Below, piece after piece: positions 1 through 8,400 of a stretch of 64,000 nucleotides of DNA. The translations under genes and the position numbers were made by a program. The stretch spans positions 868,001 through 932,000 of the forward strand of contig NZ_JAVLVU010000001.1 of the NCBI RefSeq assembly GCF_031951985.1, given 5' to 3'. Numbering within the stretch: the stretch's first letter is position 1; each line of letters opens with the position of its first letter. A model generated the notes under the pieces. The model saw only the letters and a program-made list of their open reading frames with translations, was not told the origin of the DNA and did no database searches. The stretch is from Mucilaginibacter terrae. Its GTDB lineage: Bacteria > Bacteroidota > Bacteroidia > Sphingobacteriales > Sphingobacteriaceae.

Positions 1-800
1 AAGCTATTCACGAGCGTTCGTTACGGGCAAATAAGCCTTTTATTAAGGTTGACGTTGGTGCCCTTACCGATACGCTGTTTGAGAGCGAACTCTTCGGCCA
101 TAAAAAAGGTGCCTTTACCGATGCGCGCGAAGATCGCATGGGCCGCTTTGAAGAAGCCGAGGGTGGAACACTGTTTTTAGATGAGATTGGAAATATCTCC
201 CTTCAGCAACAGGCCAAGCTGCTTACCGTACTGCAAAACCGGCAGGTAACCCGTTTGGGAAACAATAAACCGGTAGATATAAATATCCGCCTAATTTGTG
301 CTACCAACGTGCCGTTGCAGGAATTGGCCAACGAAAACAAATTTCGTAAGGATTTGATATATCGCATTAATACCGTTGAAATAACCATGCCTGCACTGCG
401 CCGCCGCATTACCGATGTGCCTGTACTTGCCCGTCATTTTGCTAAAATGTATGCGGCCAAGTATATGAAACCATCGGTTGATTTTAGTGCGCAGGCTATT
501 AATAGATTGCAATCATATAGTTTTCCGGGTAATGTGCGCGAGTTACAGTATACCATTGAGCGCGCCGTAATTATGGCCGATGATACCACCCTGCAACCCG
601 ACGACCTTATATTTTCTTCGCTCGAAACGAACATACCGGCAGTTGCCGAATCGGAAGATAATGTGCCTTTGAGCGAAATGGAAAAGAATGCCATTCTACG
701 CGTTATCGAAAAACATAATGGTAATATAACCCGTGCCGCCAAAGAACTCGGGCTAACCCGTACCGCCCTATACCGCCGATTAAATAAGTATGATATTTAA
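1..800 (+). CDS. Sigma-54-dependent response regulator, 5' end outside window
   Basis: This is the C-terminal part of an NtrC-type activator that remodels sigma-54 RNA polymerase using ATP. The reading frame is open from base 3, so the receiver domain and Walker A lie outside the window. Visible in order are the GAFTDA loop that contacts sigma-54 (bases 108-125), Walker B GGTLFLDEIG, sensor I ICATN, the arginine-finger region FRKDLIYRIN, sensor II GNVRELQ, and a C-terminal Fis-type helix-turn-helix (ITRAAKELGLTRTALYRRL). Its last 11 bases overlap the histidine kinase start, so the two are almost certainly a translationally coupled two-component pair. In this phylum such pairs often sit beside ABC efflux genes; the left flank would show whether that holds here. 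Confidence 0.95.
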   Translation, partial: AIHERSLRANKPFIKVDVGALTDTLFESELFGHKKGAFTDAREDRMGRFEEAEGGTLFLDEIGNISLQQQAKLLTVLQNRQVTRLGNNKPVDINIRLICATNVPLQELANENKFRKDLIYRINTVEITMPALRRRITDVPVLARHFAKMYAAKYMKPSVDFSAQAINRLQSYSFPGNVRELQYTIERAVIMADDTTLQPDDLIFSSLETNIPAVAESEDNVPLSEMEKNAILRVIEKHNGNITRAAKELGLTRTALYRRLNKYDI

Positions 801-2133
801 ACGCTACGAGTGGCAGCTATTGCTGCGCGTGTTCATCTTGTTTGCCTTTTTATGCGGCGCTGCTTATGCTTTGGCCAATAAGCAATATGTCTATGCCATT
901 GCATCTGCTCCTTTTATAATTTATGTAATTGCGAGCATTTTAAAGCAATATACTAAAGTGCAGCAAGAGGTTCAGGAGTTTGCCGAGGCTGCCCAATACC
1001 GCGATTTTTCGCGGCATTACGCTATTCAAAGTGCACCGGCCAACGTACAGGTACTGCGCAAAGGATTTAACGAGATTAATACCACCTTTAAAACCATCAA
1101 TCGCGAACGCGAGACACAATACCACTACCTGCAAAAAATACTTGAACTGGTGGGTACCGGTATACTATCCTACGAACAAGAAACCGGCGATGTTGGCTGG
1201 ATCAATGAGTCATTTAAAAACATCATTAATGTTCCGTATTTAAAAAGCATCCATTCGCTCGAAAAACGAAATGATGAACTTTATCAAGAGATCATTCGCC
1301 TTAAATCGGGCGGTAGTAAGGTAATCACTATTATTAAAGACCAGCAAAGGGTTAAACTTCAATTAATGGCGAGTGTGCTGCGCAGCGAGGACAAAATATA
1401 TAAATTGGTTGCTTTTCAAAACGTGAGCGATGCCATGGACGAGTCGGAGTCAAACGCATGGTCGAAGCTTTTGAACGTAATGACGCATGAGATCATGAAC
1501 TCTGTTGCTCCAATTTCATCACTGGCCGATACGTTGAAAAATCGCCTCAAACGCCCCGATATTGCCAATAGTACCGCCGGCCATGATTTGGAGGATTTGG
1601 AACTTGGCATTGATACCATTAAACGCCGCAGCGAAGGCTTGCTCAAATTCACTGAGAGTTATCGCAGTTTAAATAAAATCACCAAGTTAGAGTTGCAAAG
1701 TGTGATGGTATATGATTTATTCGAGAACCTGAACACACTGATGTTGCCCACGCTCGACAAAAAGAACATTGAGCTTGATATCATATTGCGCGATTTGGGG
1801 ATGACCATTGATGTGGACGTTAACCTGCTCGATCAGGTGCTCATCAACCTGCTGGTAAATGCTATTGAAGCCGTAAAAGACCAGGCCGAACCTATGATTT
1901 CTCTTTCTGCAGAGATAGTTAATAACAAAGCTGTATTAAAAGTTAGCGATAACGGATTGGGTATGTCTCCAGAGGTAATGGAGAAAATTTTCATCCCGTT
2001 TTTTAGCACCCGCAAAACAGGTAGCGGTATAGGTTTGAGCTTGTGTAAGCAAATTATGCTGATGCACAAGGGTAACATTCAGGTACAGAGTACCGAGGGC
2101 GTGGGTACGGTGTTTATACTGCAATTCAACTAA
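790..2133 (+). CDS. Membrane sensor histidine kinase, partner of the sigma-54 regulator
   Basis: The 447-residue protein has two membrane segments near the N-terminus (about residues 9-28 and 33-52) with almost no periplasmic loop. A PAS-like region follows (about 110-215), then a HisKA-type H box THEIMNS with phospho-acceptor His about 233, an N box near 345-360 (LINLLVNAIEAV), G1 DNGLGM, F box FIPFFST and G2 GSGIGLSL. The short loop suggests it senses a membrane or cytoplasmic signal, by inference. It overlaps the upstream response regulator by 11 bases (ATGATATTTAA), which supports co-translation. The architecture resembles NtrY-like kinases that pair with Fis-type sigma-54 activators. The ligand is unknown. 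Confidence 0.93.
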   Translation: MIFKRYEWQLLLRVFILFAFLCGAAYALANKQYVYAIASAPFIIYVIASILKQYTKVQQEVQEFAEAAQYRDFSRHYAIQSAPANVQVLRKGFNEINTTFKTINRERETQYHYLQKILELVGTGILSYEQETGDVGWINESFKNIINVPYLKSIHSLEKRNDELYQEIIRLKSGGSKVITIIKDQQRVKLQLMASVLRSEDKIYKLVAFQNVSDAMDESESNAWSKLLNVMTHEIMNSVAPISSLADTLKNRLKRPDIANSTAGHDLEDLELGIDTIKRRSEGLLKFTESYRSLNKITKLELQSVMVYDLFENLNTLMLPTLDKKNIELDIILRDLGMTIDVDVNLLDQVLINLLVNAIEAVKDQAEPMISLSAEIVNNKAVLKVSDNGLGMSPEVMEKIFIPFFSTRKTGSGIGLSLCKQIMLMHKGNIQVQSTEGVGTVFILQFN

Positions 2134-2176
2134 AGGTCAAATAAAAATAAGGTAAGGCATTTTGCATTTAATCCCC

Positions 2177-2184
2177 TACTTTTG
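2177..2184 (+). promoter_or_regulatory. Putative Bacteroidota -7 element for nitroreductase
   Basis: TACTTTTG fits the Bacteroidota sigma-A -7 consensus TAnnTTTG and lies 20 bases before the ATG at 2205, which would give a leader of about 14 bases. A TTTG occurs upstream at 2161, somewhat closer than the usual -33 position. Seen by eye only. Confidence 0.45.
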
Positions 2185-2204
2185 GCGCAAAATCACACTA
2201 AAAC

Positions 2205-2783
2205 ATGAGCGAACAAAATTTCACTACCATAGCCGAAAACATTAAAACCCGCCGCACTATTAAGCCGGGTATGATGAACGGACAGAAGATACCGAACGGA
2301 CAAGTTGCTGCCTTATTAGAACTTGCAGATTGGGCTCCTACCCACGCATTTACCGAGCCATGGCGCTTTGTAGTTTACGAAGATCCTAAAGTTTTTTGCG
2401 CACAACACGCCGAAATTTATAAAGACGGCGCCGGTGAAAACTTTAATCCTGCTACTTATAACAACCTTGCAAACATGGGTGCCAATGTATCGCACGTGGT
2501 AATAGCTTACATGCACCGCAGCGAATTATCGAAAATACCTGTTGTTGAAGAAGTTGCCGCAGCATCATGTGCTATTCAAAACATTTTGTTAGGAGCCCAT
2601 TCCTTAAACATAGGTTCATTTTGGAGCACCGGTGGCGCTACCTTGAAGCCGGGCATGAAAGAGTTTTTAGGCTTGGGAGCAGAGGACCAGGTACTGGGCC
2701 TGCTTTACCTCGGTTACAGCGATGCCAAACCAGATGGTGTGCGTAAAACACCGCTTGAAGAGAAAGTTAAATGGGTGCAATAA
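2205..2783 (+). CDS. Nitroreductase family protein
   Basis: This 192-residue FMN-dependent oxidoreductase belongs to the nitroreductase fold (YdjA-like short subgroup). The N-terminal ENIKTRRTIKP motif carries the Arg residues that bind the FMN phosphate, followed by WAPTHAFTEPWRF, the usual WAPS-x-n-QPWRF-type segment, and a late GLGAEDQVLGLLYLGY that closes the FMN site. The physiological substrate of such proteins is generally unknown. It is monocistronic: a TAnnTTTG element lies just upstream, and the next gene converges with a 10-base gap. Confidence 0.93.
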   Translation: MSEQNFTTIAENIKTRRTIKPGMMNGQKIPNGQVAALLELADWAPTHAFTEPWRFVVYEDPKVFCAQHAEIYKDGAGENFNPATYNNLANMGANVSHVVIAYMHRSELSKIPVVEEVAAASCAIQNILLGAHSLNIGSFWSTGGATLKPGMKEFLGLGAEDQVLGLLYLGYSDAKPDGVRKTPLEEKVKWVQ

Positions 2784-2793
2784 GCATCCATTT

Positions 2794-3534
2794 TTACTTT
2801 TTAGCATTTTTCTTTGAAAAACCAAAGGTATATCCTATGCCTATATGTGTATTTAGCACATCATCACCTTTTAAAAACATATTTTGATAAGTATCGGCAT
2901 GAGAGTATATCCCATACTGTATCTCAAACATCAATTTTTTATACCCCGCCCGCAATCCTACAAAAGGCTCGATAGTGCCTGTATTTCCAGGATTGATTCT
3001 GTAGTATTCTTCATTTGTGTAAAAGTTGCTTGTTGTAATTAACGAAGTCCTCAATCCGCCATATAAATTAAAACCACGAGAAATAAGGACGTTGAAATAA
3101 GGTTGTAAATATATACTCCTGTAGTCAATCTGCGTGGAGTTATAATTTGTTACTTGGCCATCAGTAGTAGTGCTGTTATCTCGGCTTTTCCCCCATTTAT
3201 AGCCACCAGCAATAGCCCACTGCGTTTTTCGGTGTTTATAAATGTATCCGGCTCCTATTGAAGTTTGATGATGAACATGCCCATTAGTTTCATGTTTTTC
3301 CAGATTTGTGCTATATGTAGAACTGATAAAAATCCGATCAGATGCCATGTAAGCACCTTGTGCATTAAACGCCGACATACCCGTTAAAACATTTAAATGT
3401 AAATCACCCTTATCCTGTACAGCAGGCACATGATAGGGCGTTGGTACAATTAAAGGCGAACATGCTGAAAAGACGAAAAGTAAGGCAACATTATAAAATG
3501 CAAAGGGAAATAGACGGCGTATTCTTTTATTCAT
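2794..3534 (-). CDS. Outer-membrane beta-barrel lipoprotein, unknown function
   Basis: The 246-residue product begins with a basic N-region and hydrophobic core ending in a lipobox-like FSAC, predicting a lipidated Cys at about residue 25. The rest alternates short aromatic/polar strands (GAGYIYKHRKTQWAIAGG, SIYLQPYFNVLI, FEIQYGIYSH) and ends in IGIGYTFGF, as expected for a small outer-membrane barrel. I do not recognise a named family. It converges on the nitroreductase gene with 10 bases between stops and diverges from the L,D-transpeptidase-like gene across a 196-base region. Confidence 0.8.
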   Translation of the reverse strand: MNKRIRRLFPFAFYNVALLFVFSACSPLIVPTPYHVPAVQDKGDLHLNVLTGMSAFNAQGAYMASDRIFISSTYSTNLEKHETNGHVHHQTSIGAGYIYKHRKTQWAIAGGYKWGKSRDNSTTTDGQVTNYNSTQIDYRSIYLQPYFNVLISRGFNLYGGLRTSLITTSNFYTNEEYYRINPGNTGTIEPFVGLRAGYKKLMFEIQYGIYSHADTYQNMFLKGDDVLNTHIGIGYTFGFSKKNAKK

Positions 3535-3657
3535 GTAATAAGTGCTATCGGCAATAATAAAAAATTATTACTGTTTACTAAGTAGCTTACATGTTATGTT
3601 TCTGTTAAAACAAATGATAGACGAATGACGTATAAATGAGTGTGCTATATTTAAATT

Positions 3658-3673
3658 TGTGATACTAATCACA
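3658..3673. promoter_or_regulatory. CRP/FNR-like palindromic operator
   Basis: TGTGA-N6-TCACA is an exact match to the core of the CRP-type half-site pattern. It is centred 65 bases upstream of the ATG at 3731, in the region between two divergent envelope genes. Crp/Fnr-family regulators are common in this phylum, but no binding data exist here; assignment is by pattern only. Confidence 0.45.
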
Positions 3674-3730
3674 AGAGAGTAATAAAAAACTTTAACTTAA
3701 GCCTGTTGACCTTTTGAACGTATTAAAAAC

Positions 3731-4552
3731 ATGATTAAAACAATCAACGGACATATGAAAAGAAAATTCTGGTTAGCAGCTACACTGTTGGTAATACTTA
3801 GCGGAGCTATTATTAGTTCGCGCTCGGCTACCGTAAAAAAAGCAAGTGTTGCTATTAAAAAAGAAACTGTAGCTCCGGTTGCGTCTGCTTTTGCAGGTTA
3901 TGTAACTAATATTTACCAATTGGCCGGTTTAAAAACATCAGGTTTAGATTATGAGGTGTTTGAAAAAGCCCTCACCGGATATTACAATTTAAAGGAGAAC
4001 AATAAACTGGCTAAAAACAGCCAAATTGTTACCGTGGTTGATTTTAATAAGGCCAGCACTGTAAAACGTATGTGGATTGTAGATTTGGCAAAAAAGCAAT
4101 TATTGCTGAATACCTGGGTAGCACACGGACAAGGCAGTGGCGAATTGATGGCCACGCAGTTCTCTGATAAAAATGAATCACACCAAAGCAGTCTTGGTTT
4201 TTATGTAACTGATGATGTATATTACGGTAAACATGGTCGTTCATTAAAATTAGACGGCATGGACGCCGGCTTTAACAGCAATGCCCGTGCCCGTGCGGTA
4301 GTATTGCATGCTGCCGATTACGTATGCGAAAACACAATCAAACAATTAGGCCGTTTAGGTCGTAGCTATGGTTGCCCAGCAGTTTCTCCCGAGGTGTCAA
4401 ACAAAATTATTGATTTGATAAAGGGCAAAAACATGATCTACATTAATGCTGATGTAAATGGCTACACCTCCAAGTATCTTAACGAAGATTTTCTTACAGA
4501 GTTTAATGCTCCCGCAGATAGCTCTGTGAGTTTGACTAAAAATACTCAATAA
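3731..4552 (+). CDS. Murein L,D-transpeptidase catalytic-domain protein
   Basis: The protein is a 273-residue exported member of the YkuD-like L,D-transpeptidase superfamily (the subgroup annotated murein L,D-transpeptidase catalytic domain). The N-terminus has a basic stretch and hydrophobic helix, about residues 9-28, which would act as signal peptide or anchor. The catalytic motif is near residues 205-225: HAADYV followed by GRSYGCPAVSPE, with the nucleophilic Cys in S-x-GCP and a conserved upstream His. It probably cross-links or modifies peptidoglycan, or anchors protein to it. A second in-frame ATG at 3755 (MKRKFW) is an alternative start that gives a more standard signal peptide; 3731 was kept because of its A-rich upstream bases. 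A strong terminator follows. Confidence 0.88.
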   Translation: MIKTINGHMKRKFWLAATLLVILSGAIISSRSATVKKASVAIKKETVAPVASAFAGYVTNIYQLAGLKTSGLDYEVFEKALTGYYNLKENNKLAKNSQIVTVVDFNKASTVKRMWIVDLAKKQLLLNTWVAHGQGSGELMATQFSDKNESHQSSLGFYVTDDVYYGKHGRSLKLDGMDAGFNSNARARAVVLHAADYVCENTIKQLGRLGRSYGCPAVSPEVSNKIIDLIKGKNMIYINADVNGYTSKYLNEDFLTEFNAPADSSVSLTKNTQ

Positions 4553-4572
4553 CTGATAAAACATTAATTTAT

Positions 4573-4603
4573 GCCCTTGCAAATCAATTGCAAGGGCTTT
4601 TTT
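4573..4603 (+). terminator. Rho-independent terminator after L,D-transpeptidase gene
   Basis: A perfect 10-base stem gcccttgcaa/ttgcaagggc with a 5-base loop is followed by six T. It sits 21 bases past the stop codon and separates this gene from the pxp operon. Confidence 0.9.
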
Positions 4604-4691
4604 ACATTTATATTTGTGTGTAAACAGCAATAATGATGTTACATAAGGTATTATTGCTTTTTCGGTATCTAAACTGCTATATTAGCATTTC

Positions 4692-5426
4692 ATGCCGTTG
4701 CAATCCCCTATTTATAGTCAAGCCCTCAGCGTTTATTACTTGAGCGAGCAGGCCGTTACCGTAGAGTTTGGCAATGAGATTAGCGATGTGCTTTTACATC
4801 GTATCAGTAGCTTTAATGAGCGACTGCAACAAAACCCATTTCCCGGCTTGCAAACCACCGTACCGGCTTATACAACCTTGAGTGTTTTTTATGATGCGCT
4901 AACCGTTTTACAAGCAACACATATGCCGGGGAGATCGTGTTTTGAAAAAGTACAACATTACCTTTTGAATTTGGGTGAGAAAAACCTTAGCCAAACATCA
5001 TCAGAAACTCCTCCTATTAATATTCCCGTATGTTACGGTGATGATTTTGGACCCGATATTGCCGACCTTGCAAGCCAGCATAATCTCACTACGCAGCAAG
5101 TAATTAACCTGCATACCCAAGCCATTTACACAGTGTACATGATAGGTTTTGTACCAGGTTTTGCCTATATGGGCGGATTAAATGAGCAACTGGCTACACC
5201 ACGTAAAGCTACGCCAAGGCAAACAATTCCATTTGGGTCGGTAGGTATAGCGGACAAGCAAACCGGCATTTACCCTTTAGATACTCCTGGAGGATGGCAA
5301 ATTATTGGCCGTACCCCATTAAAGTTATTTGACGCCACCCGCAGCCAACCATCATTACTAAAAGCAGGAAATTTGGTAAACTTTAAATCGATCTCTCCAC
5401 AGGAGTTTGACATGTATAGTGCTTAA
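4692..5426 (+). CDS. pxpB: 5-oxoprolinase subunit PxpB (KipI-like)
   Basis: The 244-residue protein belongs to the PxpB/KipI/allophanate-hydrolase-subunit-1 family. With PxpC and PxpA it forms the prokaryotic ATP-dependent 5-oxoprolinase that opens pyroglutamate to glutamate. Recognisable segments include LTTQQVINLHTQ, the signature YMIGFVPGFAYMGGL about residues 150-168, RATPRQTIPFGSVGI-type text, and GGWQIIGRTPLKLFD near the C-terminus. It is the first gene of a co-directional run pxpB-pxpC-pxpA-transporter-aminopeptidase. The stop is only four bases before the pxpC ATG chosen here. Confidence 0.95.
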   Translation: MPLQSPIYSQALSVYYLSEQAVTVEFGNEISDVLLHRISSFNERLQQNPFPGLQTTVPAYTTLSVFYDALTVLQATHMPGRSCFEKVQHYLLNLGEKNLSQTSSETPPINIPVCYGDDFGPDIADLASQHNLTTQQVINLHTQAIYTVYMIGFVPGFAYMGGLNEQLATPRKATPRQTIPFGSVGIADKQTGIYPLDTPGGWQIIGRTPLKLFDATRSQPSLLKAGNLVNFKSISPQEFDMYSA

Positions 5427-5430
5427 TAAT

Positions 5431-6420
5431 ATGCGGATACGAATTACCAAACCAGGCGTATTAAGTACAGTACAAGATATGGGACGCAGGCTACATCTGT
5501 CGCAGGCTGTTCCGGTTTCGGGCGCTATGGATACCCTTTCGACTCGAATTGCCAATATTGCGGTAGGTAACGCACATGATGAAGCTGTTATTGAATTTAC
5601 TTACGCGGCAGCCGAATTTGTGACCGAAACTGATATATTGATCGCATATGCGGGTGATGGGGCTACATTAAAATCGGGCGAAGTAACCATACCAACCGAG
5701 CGCCCCGTTTTTATTCCGCAAGGAAGCGTTGTACGTTTAGTAAATAATCCGGCAGGAAGTCGTACTTACTTAGCCATTGCCTGCGGCTGGGATGTGCCCG
5801 ATGTGATGAGTAGTAAAAGCACATATACAACTGCAGGCATAGGCGGCCATGAAGGCCGCGCATTACAGGCTGGCGATATTTTGCAAAACACTAAAAAATG
5901 CTCGCCAACAACTGATGATCTTTTGTTAAAGCTACAGGGTACCGGCATCAATTACCCCAAATGGAATATTACCAGGCAAGCCCTCTTACCTATGGATAAA
6001 AAAAGCATCCGTGTTGTACCCGCCAACGAGTTTACCTGGTTTGATGGTTGCTCTATTTACGATTTTCTGTCATCGCCATATACCTTAAATATGCGCAGTA
6101 ACCGCATGGGTTATCATTTAGATGGTGTGCCCATACAACGGCTTATGCATAAAGAGTTATTGTCAACCGCAGTTACACCGGGTACTATACAAATTACGGG
6201 CAGCGGAACACCCGTGCTCCTAATGGCCGATTGCCAAACCACCGGCGGCTACCCTCGAATTGCCCAGGTGGCTGCAGTCGACCTGCCGCTGTGCGGCCAG
6301 CTTAAACCCGGCGACATTATAATTTTTAAGGAAACAAGCCGCCAGGAAGCCGAAATGCTGTATATTGAACGGGAAGAGCATTTGCAAAAGCTGGCCTTAG
6401 CCGTACGAAGTCATTTTTAA
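5431..6420 (+). CDS. pxpC: 5-oxoprolinase subunit PxpC (KipA-like biotin-dependent carboxyltransferase fold)
   Basis: The 329-residue PxpC/KipA/allophanate-hydrolase-subunit-2 protein begins [19 protein letters not shown], the family's usual opening (KPG-x-TtvQD-GR). [12 protein letters not shown] and [14 protein letters not shown] are also conserved landmarks. The start at 5431 was chosen over an upstream ATG at 5407 because it matches the family N-terminus and avoids an overlap with pxpB. PxpB and PxpC together form the subunit pair that acts with PxpA on 5-oxoproline in the cytoplasm. Confidence 0.94.
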   Translation: MRIRITKPGVLSTVQDMGRRLHLSQAVPVSGAMDTLSTRIANIAVGNAHDEAVIEFTYAAAEFVTETDILIAYAGDGATLKSGEVTIPTERPVFIPQGSVVRLVNNPAGSRTYLAIACGWDVPDVMSSKSTYTTAGIGGHEGRALQAGDILQNTKKCSPTTDDLLLKLQGTGINYPKWNITRQALLPMDKKSIRVVPANEFTWFDGCSIYDFLSSPYTLNMRSNRMGYHLDGVPIQRLMHKELLSTAVTPGTIQITGSGTPVLLMADCQTTGGYPRIAQVAAVDLPLCGQLKPGDIIIFKETSRQEAEMLYIEREEHLQKLALAVRSHF

Positions 6421-6443
6421 AAAGTATTATCTTATTTAAAGCC

Positions 6444-7208
6444 ATGCAAACTATTGATTTAAACTGCGATATGGGCGAAGCATTTGGTAATTACCCCATG
6501 CCTAATGATGAAACCTTAATGGATTATATTACATCGGCCAACATAGCTTGCGGCTATCACGCGGGCGACCCCGAAGTAATGCAGCGAACCGTGAGCATGG
6601 CCATTAAAAAAGGTGTTGCCATAGGAGCACATCCCGGCCTGCCCGATTTGCAGGGCTTTGGTCGTCGCGAAATGAAAATTACAGCTAATGAGGCATACCA
6701 ATTTACCTTGTATCAAATTGGCGCTTTATACGGCTTTGTAAAAGCGGCCGGTGGCAAGCTACATCACGTAAAGGCACATGGGGCATTATACAACATGGCA
6801 GCTAAAGATGTGGCTTTAGCGCGGGCAATTGTTCAGGCAGTTCATGATTTTGATCCAACTTTAATTTTATACGGATTGGCCGGCAGCGAAATGATCAAAG
6901 CGGCGCAGAAATCAGGCTTAACATCAGCCTCCGAAGTTTTTGCCGACCGTACTTACCAAGATGATGGATCGCTAACTCCACGAAGTCAAAGCAATGCTTT
7001 AATTACCAATGAGCAAGATTCTGTAAAACAGGTATTAATAATGGTAAAAGAACAAAAGGTAGTATCGGCCAATAATAAAACTATTGCGCTTAAAGCCGAT
7101 ACCTTGTGCCTGCATGGCGATGGTGCTCATGCGGTAGATTTTGCCAAACTCATTAACCAAAAACTAAAGCAGGAAGGCATCATCCTTAAAGCCCCCGCAT
7201 CGGCATGA
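6444..7208 (+). CDS. pxpA: 5-oxoprolinase subunit PxpA (LamB/YcsF family)
   Basis: The 254-residue LamB/YcsF-family protein has the diagnostic N-terminus [45 protein letters not shown], and [11 protein letters not shown]. These carry the acidic and His residues of the family's active site. It completes a PxpABC set, so ATP-dependent cleavage of 5-oxoproline is strongly supported by context. The stop codon overlaps the ATG of the transporter gene by four bases (ATGA), indicating translational coupling. Confidence 0.96.
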   Translation: MQTIDLNCDMGEAFGNYPMPNDETLMDYITSANIACGYHAGDPEVMQRTVSMAIKKGVAIGAHPGLPDLQGFGRREMKITANEAYQFTLYQIGALYGFVKAAGGKLHHVKAHGALYNMAAKDVALARAIVQAVHDFDPTLILYGLAGSEMIKAAQKSGLTSASEVFADRTYQDDGSLTPRSQSNALITNEQDSVKQVLIMVKEQKVVSANNKTIALKADTLCLHGDGAHAVDFAKLINQKLKQEGIILKAPASA

Positions 7209-8383
7209 AAAAGGTAAACTGGAGCATACTCATAGGTGCGGCTTTTTTAATGGCAAGTTCGGCCATTGGTCCGGGTTTTTTAACGCAAACCGCCGTTTTT
7301 ACGCAGGAACTCGGGGCAAGCTTTGGTTTTGTGATATTGCTTTCAGTAGTATTGGATGCCATTGCCCAGCTCAACATATGGCGCATAATAGCCGTGGCCG
7401 ACCAGCCCGCGCAGAATATTGCCAATAAGGTATTCCCAGGTTTGGGTTATCTCCTATCCTTTTTGGTTTTTTTAGGCGGAATGGCTTTTAATATTGGCAA
7501 CGTAGCCGGTGCTGGTTTGGGTTTAAATGTATTGCTGGGTGTTAGCGTTGGGCAAGGCGCGGTTATGAGCGCCATAATTGCAATAGGTATATTTATTTAC
7601 CGCGAAGCCGGTAAAGTGATGGACACCTTTGCCAAATGCATGGGTTTGCTCAAAATATGTCTGGCTTTGTACATAGCCTACAGCAGTAGTCCTCCATTGG
7701 CCGAGGCGGTAGTACGCTCGGTAAATCCATCAAAATTTAGCTTTGGCGCTGTTTTAACCATTGTGGGCGGAACGGTTGGCGGCTACATAACCTTTGCCGG
7801 TGCGCACCGTTTGCTGGATGCCCGACAAACCGGTATCGATAATCTTCCGGCTATTAATAAGGGTGCATTGAGTGCTATTGGTTTGGCTTCGGTGATGCGT
7901 ATATTATTGTTTATAGCAGCATTGGGCGTTATAAGTGCGGGCAACAAGTTAGATCCTGCCAATCCGGCGGCATCGGTTTTCCAGTTAGCAAGCGGACAGT
8001 TGGGCTATAAAATTTTTGGCCTGGTGATGTGGTCGGCGGGTATATCTTCTGTGGTGGGATCGGCTTATACCTCGGTATCATTCACCAAAAGCTTTCACCC
8101 GGTTATACTTAAACTCAATCGCGAAATAATTATAGGCTTCATTGTTATAGCTTGCATCATATTTTTACTAATCGGCAAACCTGTTAACATACTTATAGCG
8201 GTGGGTGCCATTAACGGGTTAATATTACCGCTGGCCCTGGGCGTAATGCTTATTGGCGCTTATCGCCACAACATTGTGGCCAACTACAAACAGCCGCTGT
8301 GGCTAACTATTTTGGGCATTACTGTTGTAGGCGTAATGACCTGGATGAGCTACGGGGCAATTATACAATTAATAGGATTATAA
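7205..8383 (+). CDS. NRAMP-family transporter lacking the canonical metal motif
   Basis: The 392-residue polytopic protein has about eleven membrane segments and NRAMP-like text ([15 protein letters not shown] at the first helix, [24 protein letters not shown]). True metal transporters of the family carry DPGN in the first helix and an MPH motif in the sixth; neither is visible here, where the first helix reads [10 protein letters not shown]. The protein therefore probably does not carry Mn or Fe. In Bacillus subtilis an NRAMP-like gene (ycsG) also lies in the kip/ycsF cluster, so a role in 5-oxoproline or related uptake is a reasonable inference. It overlaps pxpA by four bases. Confidence 0.85.
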   Translation: MKKVNWSILIGAAFLMASSAIGPGFLTQTAVFTQELGASFGFVILLSVVLDAIAQLNIWRIIAVADQPAQNIANKVFPGLGYLLSFLVFLGGMAFNIGNVAGAGLGLNVLLGVSVGQGAVMSAIIAIGIFIYREAGKVMDTFAKCMGLLKICLALYIAYSSSPPLAEAVVRSVNPSKFSFGAVLTIVGGTVGGYITFAGAHRLLDARQTGIDNLPAINKGALSAIGLASVMRILLFIAALGVISAGNKLDPANPAASVFQLASGQLGYKIFGLVMWSAGISSVVGSAYTSVSFTKSFHPVILKLNREIIIGFIVIACIIFLLIGKPVNILIAVGAINGLILPLALGVMLIGAYRHNIVANYKQPLWLTILGITVVGVMTWMSYGAIIQLIGL

Positions 8384-8400
8384 GAATATTTCAATCATCA

